Below are positions 41,833-52,329 of a stretch of 64,000 bases of DNA, one piece after another (position 1 is the stretch's first letter; each line of letters begins with the position of its first letter). A program made the translations under genes and the position numbers. A model generated the notes under the pieces. It saw only the letters and a program-made list of their open reading frames with translations. It had not been told where the DNA came from and did not search any database. The stretch comes from Trichobilharzia regenti (taxonomy: Eukaryota; Platyhelminthes; Trematoda; Strigeidida; Schistosomatidae), in assembly GCA_944472135.2 (NCBI GenBank), contig OX235262.1, forward strand, positions 171,863,509-171,927,508. The letters are read 5' to 3'.

Positions 41833-42660
41833 AATAATAATAATAACAGTGAATTTGTTTCAAACAGCATTGTCGATTCAGTTTGGAAATTTTAGCATGT
41901 TATAGATTATTGAATCTAATGTTCTGTTGATGCAGTATGATGAGGGGAAACACAAAATTAACAGTTATAATGCAGCTTAAATTATGTTCACATTTATGAA
42001 AAAATACACAAGTAAAAACAAAAACTTGAGAGGATTATGAGTATAAAAAGTAAAACAATGTTGTAACAACGATGTTGTAAGGGTGGAGGGTAGTGGAAAA
42101 AAGGTTAATTAGTTCATGCCTAACACTATTTTCACCACATAAAGTACGTGCTGAGAAATATGGTATAGTGGAATTTTTATACTTAGACGTACGTGCATAA
42201 AGTCTTCTGAAAAGACTTCTTGTTTTACTTGAGGAGACACAAGGTTGGAGCTGCGGGTGCTGCAGTAGGTGCTCACAGCATGACAAAATTTCTTTAACAA
42301 ATTCGTTGCATGATATATCAAGTGACGACAATGTCAACGATATAGCCCAACGGGATACCACTCACCCTGCTGACGGTCAGTCTTCGGAGTTCTACGAAGT
42401 ATGACATAGTCTTTTTAAAGCAATCCAGGAAAGAATAAGAATGAATCGTAAAGAAGAATGTGTAAAATACAAGAGTTGACAAACTGTAAGAGGAGGGGTT
42501 GGGTTATGCCTGAGTGATAAGAAGCAAATCGGGCCAAATATTTCACCATCATACGAATTTCATACTAGACACTGTGTTAAGTAAGAAAACTGCAGCGCTG
42601 GTTGTCTTTTTTTTAGAAGTCAATCATGATTTCTCTTGGCTAACAAGATCTTTTTGAAAA
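41833..42660 (-). mobile_element. CR1-like LINE 3' portion
   Basis: The 3' UTR lies at 41833-42030, then the C-terminal coding part (42035-42361) and further broken upstream sequence (42361-42640) matching 63.45-63.66 kb. Confidence 0.7.
42035..42361 (-). pseudogene. CR1-like LINE C-terminal domain
   Basis: 108-residue frame with PCVSSSKTRSLFRRLYARTS and KYKNSTIPYFSARTLC. The same block appears in broken form at 63.2-63.35 kb (KTRSLYRKLYAR). It lies C-terminal to the reverse transcriptase. Function unknown; truncated upstream. Confidence 0.6.
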
Positions 42661-42999
42661 AAGATAACATGATGTAAATATATATATATTTGTCTATAAT
42701 TTGCTTATAATATTTTTCCAAAGTATATATATGTATATATATCACATCAATCTCTCTGTCTTTCAATCTCTGCCCTACAGCAAACTATTCCTGGTGATGA
42801 ATCTAACATAATTAGTTTACTTTTGAAGCCTGAAGCAATCGTTTTGTTGAACACAAATATTTATTAAAATGCCTCATTTCCTTTATTAACAGTAGCTAAC
42901 TGTCTTTTCTTTTGAAGGAAGCAAGAAAGGATGGAAGGCAAAAAAAGTAATACAGACAGAAAATGATACAGTCAAAACGCGGTAATAAAGAATATTGTG

Positions 43000-43200
43000 G
43001 TTATTATTATTATTGTTATTATTGTCAGTAATGTTTTTCGCTGTATACATGTTTTGCTTTATTCCAAAACAGTAGTACTTATGATAAAGTGTGGAATTCT
43101 TAACATTTGATATAATATTGCATGTAGTTTGCTCAACAACAACAATGAAAAACATTACGGTGATAATACTGTTTATTATTTTATTCGTTTTCTTTCCGAG
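43000..43200 (-). mobile_element. CR1-like LINE 3' end fragment
   Basis: (ATT)n run near 43000-43025, 'tttattccaaaacagtagta' and 'gtggaattcttaacatttg'. Only the 3' UTR. Confidence 0.55.
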
Positions 43201-43470
43201 TGCAACATAAGACATTTTGTAACGGGGCGAGGTCGGTAGCCTAACACACAATCCCTCCTTCCTGTTTGTCGGGCATATAACCGGTTATGGGAAGTAAATA
43301 GCGTGTGGCGGCCGGCACTCAATCCTGGAACACGTCTATAGTTGGTAAGATTTTCACTACAGAACCATTGACTCACGACTACGTGGTACAGGCAACCAAA
43401 ACTGATAATAACAACATTTTTGGCTTTAGCAGTAAGGATTAATTCAGGAATGTAGAAAAAGTATGTCATT

Positions 43471-43604
43471 ATTTATTATTCCTTTACGTTCCCAGGTGGA
43501 ACATAGGGCTCCAAGCTAGAGGTTCTAAGTTTCGGTAGCAGTGGCGTTTACGGGATGCGATTGCTAGCCAGCCTCATACATACCCAACCTTCTCTCTTTA
43601 CCGA
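43471..43604 (-). mobile_element. SINE-A 3' half, interrupted by SINE-B
   Basis: The tail 'cctttacgttcccaggtgga' and body 'ctagccagcctcat' read on the minus strand. The head is at 43773-43882. Confidence 0.7.
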
Positions 43605-43772
43605 CCATGCACATGGTCCGGGGTTCGAGCCACGCCGGCGCACACCTGATATCTATGTCGGCCTGCAAAATTTGGGCTCCGATATGCTGAAAATTCCATA
43701 CTTGTACCAAAAATACAGTGTGGAATCAAGCTGTAATCTAAAATCTAAAAATCTAAATCTAAAAAAATCTTA
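43605..43772 (+). mobile_element. SINE-B, 5'-truncated, inserted in SINE-A
   Basis: Starts in the tRNA-like head ('gaccatgcacatggtccggg', B box GGGTTCGAGCC). Body 'cacacctgatatctatgtcg'. Tail 'gctgaaaattccatacttg' to 'tgtggaatcaagctgtaat' with A-rich end, matching the CR1-like 3' end. Confidence 0.75.
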
Positions 43773-43882
43773 TTAATGCTTTAGTGAAGTAAAAGGGTGC
43801 TTCAGTTGCCGGGGATCGAACTCCGGACCACATGAGGCGTGGTTGGCGAGCATTTTTACACTGTGTCACCGACGCACGGGAA
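43773..43882 (-). mobile_element. SINE-A head, upstream side of the nested SINE-B
   Basis: tRNA-Gly-like head on the minus strand: GTCGGTGACACAGTG, GCTCGCCAACCACG, B box GAGTTCGATCCC. Confidence 0.75.
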
Positions 43883-43919
43883 AAGCATAAAATGATAATA
43901 TTTTTTCAAGAATTAGTTT

Positions 43920-44035
43920 GTAGGGATTGTATTTATTTCAGTTTGAACCACGGATTGATATCAGTTAGAGAACCATTGAAAACCAAAACCAGGGAGTACT
44001 GAACAGCTGTTTCGTCAGCCTAGTTTGAGATTCAT
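43920..44035 (-). repeat. S1 repeat 3' half, interrupted by a PLE
   Basis: Minus strand: core CTAATGA, stem II, GAAAC, AGCTGTT then CAGTAC and the standard end. The tRNA-like head is at 44905-45045. Confidence 0.7.
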
Positions 44036-44904
44036 TAGTAGTTTGCAATTAATAGTGTTCTCTGAGCTGATTGGGTTTAGCTGCGGAGCTTTCGTCGTCC
44101 TTCTAGACAACATCTTAAGCGCAGTATTTAGCATAAAGTGAAATGATTTAAGTTTTTCCTCATGAGTGATATAGTTGCGTCTCTCGGTAACCATCTTTAC
44201 ATATCTGTATTGACCATCTTCTATTGACTTGGATTTTAAACTTTCTGGTCACCTGATTTTTACTTTTTATTAATTGGTATATTTCGTCCATATAAACGGG
44301 TTTGTTAATTGCACTTTCGTTTGGGTGCCAGGCTTCTAGGAATTCCATGAGTGCACTTTTGGTGTTTCCTATGTCTAAGATTTTGATATTATCCCAATCA
44401 AATTGATGTCGGTAATTATCTATATGCATTGATACTATAGAACTTATATCGTGTCTTTTCACAGCTGATTTGTGATCCTGGATTCTGATTCGAAAAGGAC
44501 GCCCATTTTGGCAGTTGTAATGTTTGTTACAGTTCACACAATTGATTTTTGTAAATGTTATTGATTTTATCTTCTTTTTCTGTTGGATCTTTTGGTTTGC
44601 ACAGTATCAAATTAAGCGATTTTACTGGCTTGTGTGCTATATATATATATCAAACAGTTTCAATGTTCTGGTTGTTATTTCAGAGATATTTCTCATGTAT
44701 GGTAGGATGAATTTTCTCCTGTTCTTTGATGATGGTTTCTTGTTGGTGTTTCGGTTCCACTTTAAACACTTTTTGATAAAATTTTGTGGATAAGCATTCC
44801 TCTTTTTGAAGACCGTTTGTAGGTATTTTTCTTCCATTCTTTTTAACTCTGGAGTGCTACAATGTGTTTGAACTCTTTTTGAAACAATGTCTGCTCACAG
44901 TTTC
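44036..44904 (-). mobile_element. PLE group 4 inserted in an S1 repeat
   Basis: Linker frame 44637-44837 and endonuclease frame 44160-44537. Its 3' end has 'gttctctgagctga', also at the ends of the group 4 copies at 46.15-47.3 and 48.1-49.17 kb. No reverse transcriptase. Confidence 0.75.
44160..44537 (-). pseudogene. PLE group 4 GIY-YIG endonuclease, YIG motif altered
   Basis: 125-residue frame beginning MNCNKHYNCQNGRPFRIRIQ, then DHKSAVKRHDISS and a long C-terminal block. The position of Tyr-Ile-Gly reads Tyr-Asn-Cys, whereas the sister at 46.78 kb has YIGQSGRP. Same change at 48.66 kb. The Arg and the downstream His/Lys blocks are kept. Probably inactive. Confidence 0.65.
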
Positions 44905-45045
44905 TTTTGTGAGTAATTGGACTGGTGGTACGCACCCACCGACAGGGTTTGAACCCAGGGCCTTCTGGTTACAAAGGAGGCACATATACCATTCAGGCAC
45001 TGGGATCCGATTCAATAACCAGCCCATGAATTCTAACTTCTACCA
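44905..45045 (-). repeat. S1 repeat tRNA-like head, upstream of the PLE insertion
   Basis: Minus strand carries the head with GGGTTCAAACCCTGT and 'ggtgggtgcgtacca'. Joined to 43920-44035 it rebuilds an S1 copy cut within stem I. Confidence 0.7.
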
Positions 45046-45049
45046 GATG

Positions 45050-45170
45050 GAAATGATTTCAAAACCTAGTGGGTGAGTATTGTTGATGAATCCTAAACTA
45101 AGAGGAGACGGCTGTCCAGTAGCCGCTGGCGGTTTTCAGTGGTTCTTTAACTGATATCAATCCGTGGTGT
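45050..45170 (+). repeat. S1 hammerhead and tail, plus strand
   Basis: GTATTG, core TTGATGA, then GGCTGTC and CAGTAG, followed by 'cagtggttctttaactgata'. Adjoins the minus-strand head, making another inverted pair. Confidence 0.6.
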
Positions 45171-45239
45171 ATAAATGAAATTATGAGATAACTGAAATTG
45201 TGTCACTATAAATTACAAATGAGAGAAGATCAAAGAGTC

Positions 45240-45500
45240 AGTTATTTTTCAGCCACTTTCATGGTGAGTTATAAGTTTTACACCCTAACGCTATTTCTAT
45301 TACATATAAGATGAGCAGGCCAAAGGGGAATGGTTATGTTTTTGTACTAAGTAGTGTGTGTGAGAGAGAGGGCATGTAATCCTTTTTAATGACTTTCAGT
45401 GCAACCTGATGAGATGCAATAGGATGAGAGGGAAGAGTTGTGAACAGCAAAGGTGTCGATAGTCAGACAATATGGATTTAGATCATTTTTCGCTTGATTA
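45240..45500 (-). mobile_element. CR1-like LINE fragment
   Basis: 'cctgatgagatgcaataggat' class sequence and 'agagttgtgaac' match 63.33-63.40 kb. No frame. Confidence 0.5.
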
Positions 45501-45711
45501 GGGTGTACATATGTAGAATATATATATTTATCGCAGTATAATCACTAAATATTCGGATCAATGTGAACGAAATGTCACTTTATAAGGGAATTCTGAAATT
45601 TATTCATTTATTCTGTTTATTGATATGAACATATGAATAATCATAAAAGATTGATAAATTGATTTTGAAAAATTCTACTAATTATATTCCAACGGATTAA
45701 GATGGCCATTA

Positions 45712-46153
45712 AAACTGACTGACCAGTGAACAAAGAATATTCTTTTAGATAAATTCTCGTCATTAGGTTTTACATTTATACGACAGTAAAAATTATGGCA
45801 CACCAACCAACGAATCTTAACTTTAACTTAAGAATCCATCTACTACATATTGCTGAGGCTGGCTGTCGGAATCCACACTAAGAAATCTAACTTATATATC
45901 CAAAAAAAGTTGGTTGGTTCAGACACTGTCATTAACCCCCTTCCCTTGGCCATAAAGGCTTTAATGATCCTTAATTTGTTGTGCAAATTCCCTTAATTTT
46001 ATTTGATATTCTATTTACTCGTTAATTTTTATGCTTATTATAACTTAGGAATCTTTAATGAACTGTAACTTCATTGATCTAACTTAACAAATCGATATTA
46101 TGTAGGAAAACCAATATTGTTATAGACTACTGCTATTCTAGAATATTCTATGT
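45712..46153 (+). mobile_element. PLE group 3, 3' UTR part, split by a group 4 PLE
   Basis: 45820-46153 matches 16.15-16.48 kb. An inverted hammerhead-like end lies at 45728-45771. The sequence resumes at 47303 with 'aatattctatgtaga'. Confidence 0.65.
45728..45771 (-). ncRNA. Hammerhead-like PLE end (group 3 type)
   Basis: Stem I AAAC/GTTC, core CTAATGA, then TAAA in place of GAAA, six-pair stem III AAGAAT/ATTCTT, cleavage position UUU. Degenerate core, clean stem III. Confidence 0.5.
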
Positions 46154-47302
46154 GATGGAGAAGATTTGTAGCTCGGGTGGATGCTTTTGATGTGGTTGTG
46201 TTCTCTGAGCTAGATAGTCAATTTGCGAAGCTTTCAATGCTCTACTGGCAAGAGAAGAGAAATTCGAGAGCAAAATCTCATTTTTTGCACGTCTTAGTCT
46301 GGCGAACTACCACAGGGAAATTAGAAACTCAAGTTCATAGAAAATCAGCTCACACAGACCAAATACTGAATTACAACAGTAACAATCCTATAACATATAA
46401 AAGAAATTGTATATAAACACTATTCATGAGGGCCAGCGAGGACAAATTACAGCACTCTCACCTTAAGGAAAATTGGACGTCTTCCAAAAGAATGGACATC
46501 CACGGAACTTCATCAGAAGACATATGCCCAAAGTCAACCTATGAAATCAAAGGCCCCGAAAGAAAACACAAAGAAAATCGCCCTAGCATATATATAAAGG
46601 ACATCTCAGAAATCACTACAAGACTCGTCAAACCTTTAGGAGTTGACACAGTATACAAACAAACAAAATCACTTCACTCAGCTGGCTGGCTCTATGTCAA
46701 CCAAAAGACTCAACAACGAAAGAAGATAAAACAAACAACATCATCTACAAAATAAATTGTAATAACTACGAAAAACACTACATTGGCCAAAGTGGACGTC
46801 CTCTTTGTCGTCGTATCCGCGATCACAAACCAGCCGTCAAAAGACATGACATCTACTCCCTCATATCGCCTCACTGGATACAAACAACCACAGACATCAA
46901 CTCGACTGGACAACGTTCAAATGTTGGACTGAAGAAACATCATGAATGACAGGGAAATTTTAGAAACGTGCCTGATATTTCAGTGAATTGTCAGTCAACA
47001 GACACATTGACACGGACAAAATTTACCACTCGATAAGAAGGAGATCTCACACACAAAGGGTCAAACTTCAGGTCAAAGAAATAATCAGTTCCAATGCGAG
47101 TAGTCTAGAGGGTGTGGAAACACACAAAAACAATGAATTACGTTCAATATTATCAGGAGAGATGACTAAGAAACTCGTGGAGAAATCGAAAAGCTCACTT
47201 CAATTTAACCTGAAGTATTTGCTGAAGATTTTGCCTAGTAATGCAATGAAATCTTCGTAAATAAACCATCCAGCTCAGAGAACACAACCACATGAAAAAG
47301 AA
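46154..47302 (+). mobile_element. PLE group 4 inserted in a group 3 PLE
   Basis: The ends carry 'gttgtgttctctgagct' (46190-46207) and its inverse 'agctcagagaacacaac' (47272-47290), so both termini have the same sequence in opposite orientation. Linker frames lie at 46177-46416 and 46426-46755. The endonuclease core near 46748-46900 reads INCNNYEKHYIGQSGRP then RRIRDHKPAVKRHD, uninterrupted for about 55 codons. The YIG motif is intact. Confidence 0.75.
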
Positions 47303-47400
47303 TATTCTATGTAGATATATATATATATATAAATGTAGAGCCTAGAAGAGGAAATTATCAAAAAGTATATTTTTTGCTCAATGTTTCTCTTCTTCTGCAG
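47303..47400 (+). mobile_element. PLE group 3 terminal part after the nested PLE
   Basis: 'tgtagagcctagaagaggaa' and 'ttatcaaaaagtatatt' match the hammerhead-like end at 16.50-16.55 kb. Includes a short (TA)n. Confidence 0.55.
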
Positions 47401-47464
47401 TAATAATTGTAGAAGTGCTGTTATTAATAACGTTTATGCTGTTTTACACTACACTGTATTAGTA

Positions 47465-48079
47465 GTATTGATGGATCACATTTCAAAAGTACCAGTCGGA
47501 AAGAGATGGTATGGATTAAATGAAGCACTAACCAAATTGACTGAATATCAGATAAAAATAAGAGAAGTGACAGACGGTTTATGAATTAATAGGCTCCACA
47601 GTAGGCCGAGACAGCAACAGACTAACTAGACTTGCTTTTTCCTCTCAGAGCTTTAGTTGTTTTAAGTGAGTTTCAACAGCCTTTTCTGTTTGCAGTGTTC
47701 AGTATCTAAAAGGCCTTTGATAATTTATTCAATACCCGAAAGATTCTTCAAAGCTAACTGTCTTTGTGGCCTATTTAAAGGAGGCGGTCTCCTATGGAAC
47801 TGTTGATAGTGTTGACTACACTTTTATTTAGCCACATCAGTAGTTGTTTCTGAGCACGAGAAATTAAGTTTCTGGCTTCACAGGGGCCATTGAATTGATA
47901 GATGCATTTAGAGGTGACTAACCTAGATACTCCTTTGTAATATACGAATAGATAAAGGGAAAACCCATTGGGATTGGCCAGATCAAGATTATTAGCTGAG
48001 GGTGTTATGCAAAGATTAAAATTATAGACCAAGTTATAGTTAAACCAGAAATCTGGGTACATAGTAATTAAAATAATTG
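47465..48079 (-). mobile_element. PLE endonuclease fragment, minus strand
   Basis: The frame 47775-48134 reads CIYQFNGPCEARNLISRAQK then MWLNKSVVNT, a GIY-YIG region with most catalytic residues lost. 47540-47600 resembles 31.74-31.79 kb. Confidence 0.55.
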
Positions 48080-49165
48080 ATTTGGAATATACCCACAAAC
48101 TAATTAACAACATATTTGAAGACATTAAATTCACAAGTGAAATTAGACAACAATTTTTAGATTTCTTAACATAAGATATTTAGAAACACATCTATATAGA
48201 AAATCAACGCAAAAACAGAGATCAAATACTCAGCTATACCAGTAATAATCTAATTACTCACAAAAGAAACTGTGTGCAAACATTGTTTAAAAGAGTTCAA
48301 ACACATTGTAGCACTACTTGGGTGTTGAAGAGAATGGGGGAAAAATACATATTAACCGTTCTCAAAAGTATGCATACCCTCATAATTTCATCAAAAAATG
48401 TTTAAAATCAAGTCACAACACCAACAAGAAACCATCATCAAGGACTACAAGAAAATTCACCCTACTATATATCAGTAAAAATATCTCTGAAATAACACCT
48501 AGAATGTTCAGACCGTTATAAAGTTGAGCACATAGCCAGCCAGCCAGCCAGCACAATCACTTCACTTGATATCGTGCAAACCGAAAGATCCAACAGAAAA
48601 AGAAGATAAAATCAATGACATTTACAAAAATAAATTGTGTGAACTGTAACAAACATTACAACTGCCAAAATGGGCGTCCCTTTCGAATCAGAATCCAGGA
48701 TCACAAATTAGCTGTGAAAAGACATGATATGTATTCCTTCATATCATGTGGATAATTATGCATGTCGATAATTATACACATTGAGTTAATTGGGATTATG
48801 TAGAAAGAGTAAATAAAGGTTACACCAAAGGTGTGAGAAAATTCCTAGACGTCTGATACTCAGGCGAATGAGCAATTAACAAACATATTAATATAGATGA
48901 AATTTAACAACTAATAGCAAAGTAAATCGCGCAACGAGAAAGTTTGAATCCTAAGTCAATCAATAGGGACGTAAATTAACAATTAGTTAGTCACGACAGT
49001 GACCGCCAGGAGATACAACAACATCAGTCATGGCGAATTCAAATAAGTCCATTTTATACTAAAACCTGCACTGAGGGCAGATGTTATCTAGAAGTTGGAC
49101 GACAAAAGTTCCTCAATTAAATGAACCAGCTGAGAGAACATAACTAATTTAATACATCTTTGCTC
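48080..49165 (+). mobile_element. PLE group 4 copy, degraded
   Basis: Linker region 48250-48520 (matching 44.64-44.84 kb), endonuclease near 48635-48750 with NCNKHYNCQNGRPFRIRIQD, 3' end 'ccagctgagagaacataac'. Contains a 4x CCAG run at 48537-48552 and many stops. Confidence 0.65.
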
Positions 49166-49639
49166 ACTGATCATTGATTTGAAATTTCTAATGATATTTC
49201 AAAACACTAACATTACCGATTCATGTGATCTTTTAAAGCAATCAAATTAACACGTTTTTGGTAAACGCAAAGTCACATTTTATGTGATTTTTAAATGTTA
49301 GACCTCCTCAAATGAAATCAATTTTGTGTTTCCTCAAGTTAAACAGAAATCTTCTCAAGACTGATTTATTCATCTGACTTTTAAGCGAAAAGTTGTGGAG
49401 TTGAATCCCGTCCCAATGGTTTCAATTAATAGAAGACACGATATGTTTTTTTAAATAAAATCTTATGCATTAAGTGGTGTGCACCGTTTAGTACAAAAAC
49501 CTCTATCATTCTGTTCAGTTTAACAGTTTGATAAATGAAAATTTTGATATTTTCGTTTGTATCTGCATTCCAATAAGTATTTTTTAAAGGACGACATTAG
49601 TGTACTAGATCATATTTAAGTGAAGCATCGAATTCCATT
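49166..49639. other. Unassigned AT-rich stretch
   Basis: No gene. 'gttgtggagttgaatcccgt' near 49393 may be a worn tRNA-like B box. Confidence 0.35.
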
Positions 49640-49843
49640 GTGCTTTGACGGTGTATCGGTAAAATGTTCTTAAACCACTTATACGGTTAGGGGTTCAATC
49701 AACGGCAGTAAAACGGGAAGGTTAAAAGTGAGTCTAGCAACTCCACCCTGTAAAATATTACACCACTGCTTCTGAAACTACAAAACTTAGATCTTGAAGC
49801 CCTATGTTCCACTTTGGAAGTAAGAGAATAAAGTAAATAAAAA
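49640..49843 (+). mobile_element. SINE-A copy, diverged
   Basis: Worn tRNA-like head (B box GGGGTTCAATC), body 'gtgagtctagcaactccacc', tail 'gaagccctatgttccacttt' with an AAAT end. Confidence 0.65.
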
Positions 49844-50104
49844 TGATAACCGGATTCTATTTAGTTCCAAGTGACGATCTCCGTAAGAGACCACTGAAAC
49901 TTCTATGTCACATATGGTGTATTTAGCTTTAAATTGAAGGCATTCGCTCATCGTTAGAAATTATTCCACTGTTCAGACTTATTATTCCCCTAGAATCCTT
50001 CAAAACTCATTTGAAGGTGGTAAGCATTTTAGAAATGTTTGATTATCAAAACATTAGAGAATCTTTGGCTTAAAAAGTATGTGTAGATGTCCTTCACGAG
50101 CCAA

Positions 50105-50480
50105 AAGCTGTTAAAAAACCACTGGAATGCTAACAGGGAGTACTGGACAGCAGTTGTATCCTAGTGCTAAGGACTCTTCAGGAGTGAGCAAGAAGAGAAA
50201 GCTTTAGAACCCAAGACATTCCGGTTACAAGACAAGAGAGCTCCTAGACCATTCATCATCCATTGACACCCTCATCAACCGACAGTTCATAAATTCCAAC
50301 TTCTGCCAATTTACGTGTCCACCAGCGAATGTCATCAGTGGCGAGTATTTGTCCTCACACCCAAGCAGGTGGACCCCACTGATCACGATCTATCACTAGA
50401 ATTCAGTGACTACCTACCTGAAGGTTGTCAGTCGCCATTAAGCATCAGATTCGTATTCAAATGTTGGTTTGCAGGGATTT
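50105..50480 (-). repeat. S1 repeat, minus member of a pair
   Basis: Hammerhead-like segment with CTGAAGA core, stem II GTCC/GGAT, GAAAC lost, GTC then CAGTAC. tRNA-like head degraded. Leader to 50480 ending 'ttggtttgcagggatttg'. Confidence 0.65.
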
Positions 50481-50519
50481 GACTGGTTTCAGGATTTAAT
50501 CATGAGCTAGTACTAAGTA

Positions 50520-50815
50520 ATTAGTCACCCGAGCTCTAGTTGGAAGTCATGACGAGTGAGGTCCACATAGTCGAGTGTGAGGACATTGGTGAGTGGCCGG
50601 GTTTTATAGTGAATTGGCAGGATTTGAAATTCACGGACTGGCCACTGGGTTGGTTCTCAGTGGCTCGCTTGTCTTGTAACCGGAAGGTGTTGTGTTCGAA
50701 ATCTGTCAGTGAGTGCGTACTGCTGAAGATCCTGTAACTAGGCTGATGGAATAGCTGGCTGTCCGGTAGCCCCAGATTTTATAATGGTCCTCTAACCGAT
50801 GTCATTTAACGATTA
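50520..50815 (+). repeat. S1 repeat, plus member of the pair
   Basis: Leader, head ('gtgttcgaaatctgtcagtg'), shortened hammerhead ('aactaggctgatggaat') and the end 'tctaaccgatgtcattt'. Confidence 0.6.
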
Positions 50816-50884
50816 AATTTTGAAACTAATCAAATTCTTGATTACCGAAATTCAAATATAAAAGTCTTTCTGTATACACTTCAA

Positions 50885-51095
50885 CATGACGTAGCGCGCC
50901 AGGCCTTATTAGCTCAAGTGGAATCCAAATGGGAAGCGACGAGTGGGTTGTCATTGTGAGAATGACATGGAGGAGAGAGTGTGAGGAGGAGATTAGAGAT
51001 TATGAGTGATCGTGTACCCAGCTGAAGAGGATAGAAGTGAGTGTAGATGTGTTTTTGAAGCCCTATGTCCCCATTGGAACCCAAGGGAATAATAA
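50885..51095 (+). mobile_element. RTE LINE 3' end
   Basis: 'cgccaggcc' and 'gtggaatcc' blocks, then 'gaagccctatgtccccattg' and 'aacccaagggaataataa'. Strongly 5'-truncated. Confidence 0.8.
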
Positions 51096-51132
51096 ACACA
51101 TTTGGTCATAGAGAATAATAAAAAGACGGTTG

Positions 51133-51179
51133 CAGCGAAGAGAGTTTTCCTTTCGACGAAATCATCAACTAGTTAGCTG
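51133..51179 (-). ncRNA. Hammerhead-like PLE end, left
   Basis: CAGC, seven-base insertion, TTGATGA core, short stem II, GAAA, imperfect stem III, TTC, then GCTG. Stem I CAGC/GCTG is perfect, but the insertion should hinder activity. Confidence 0.45.
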
Positions 51180-51948
51180 TACATTTGTGTATTTATAATA
51201 ACTGGGTAGAAAAGTTGCAGAATAATTTCTGGTCAAGGGTCGGATTAATAAAATTACAATAAGGAATTGAAATGCCGTAAAAAACAGGAAAGAGATGGAT
51301 AAAACTCAGACAAATTTTTGAGAAGATTGATATATTGCTCAATTGGGGGTTAGAAATGTTGTAATTACAAAAGTAGACAGGATGTTTGGATTAAAAATCT
51401 AGTAGGATCATAACTAATATGATGAATAATTGTTTATGCAGTTAGGGATTAAATGTGTAAGAATAATTAAATGACAAAATAGACAGGAAATTTTGATATG
51501 AAAATGTGGTGGTGGAAATAGGGATTAAGTAAAACAGAAAATAACATGGATAGACAGGTAGTTTGGATAAGAAAGGCAATGGGATGGGCATTACTAACAG
51601 GATTACCTGTTTATGATGGCCATGGCAGGGACAATGTTTGAACGTATTACTTTTGGAGACATAGCTTGGGTTTAGCTTTGGGATAGCTCGTGCCTCAGCT
51701 ATGCCCAGATGTCTTAATTTATCTCCCTTTGATAGGTTTGATTGAATCCTGAATATTATTTTGAAGGATTTTCTGAAAGTCAGTGAATGTCCTGAAATGA
51801 CCAGATGTTCTGTCACTGAACTGTATACACGTTTTTGGTGTCTTTTTACTAGCCAGACTGGGTAGTGTTGACTAGCGCATTTTTCAAGCTGGCGCATGAT
51901 ATGGCCATTGTATCTTTCCTACCTATTTATTATGTATACACGTATGCA

Positions 51949-51994
51949 CAGCCTAGTTGATGATTTTGTCGAAAAGAAAATTTTCTTCTCTGCA
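51949..51994 (+). ncRNA. Hammerhead-like PLE end, right
   Basis: CAGC, four-base insertion, TTGATGA, TTTTGTC, GAAA, perfect seven-pair stem III AAGAAAA/TTTTCTT, then C and TCTGC. Confidence 0.45.
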
Positions 51995-52329
51995 ACTGTC
52001 ATTTTATTAAAATAATATACTTTGACAGAAGAAGTGTTCTGTATTCATCAGCTACATCACAAAGCTCCTTAGTTTGTACTCTCGGTACGTGTTTCACTCA
52101 GAAAACGAAAAACGTTTGAACAGATAAGAGATTATGAGGAATTCGGTATCGTGAAAAGATGAACAGATCGTGTTATTTTAGATAATCCAGTTCTCATGTA
52201 AACAAGTTTCCATCCATCATGAAACTTTATATAGACTTAAACATTTCCAAAGGTGCACGAGAATATGCTTAACAAAAAGAAGAAGGTATAGATAACTAAC
52301 TGAAACAACAAAATTGCAGAAACTTGGAT

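Larger units (their letters stand above)
51110..52005 (-). mobile_element. PLE copy flanked by inverted hammerhead-like ends
   Basis: Left end 51133-51179 carries a minus-strand hammerhead-like sequence; the right end 51949-51994 carries the same sequence on the plus strand. Between them, the minus frame 51442-51897 (151 residues) encodes the region after the GIY-YIG core (QHYPVWLVKRHQKRVYSS, then SHSLTFRKSFKII). The core is cut off at the N-terminus (YNGHI). Confidence 0.7.
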
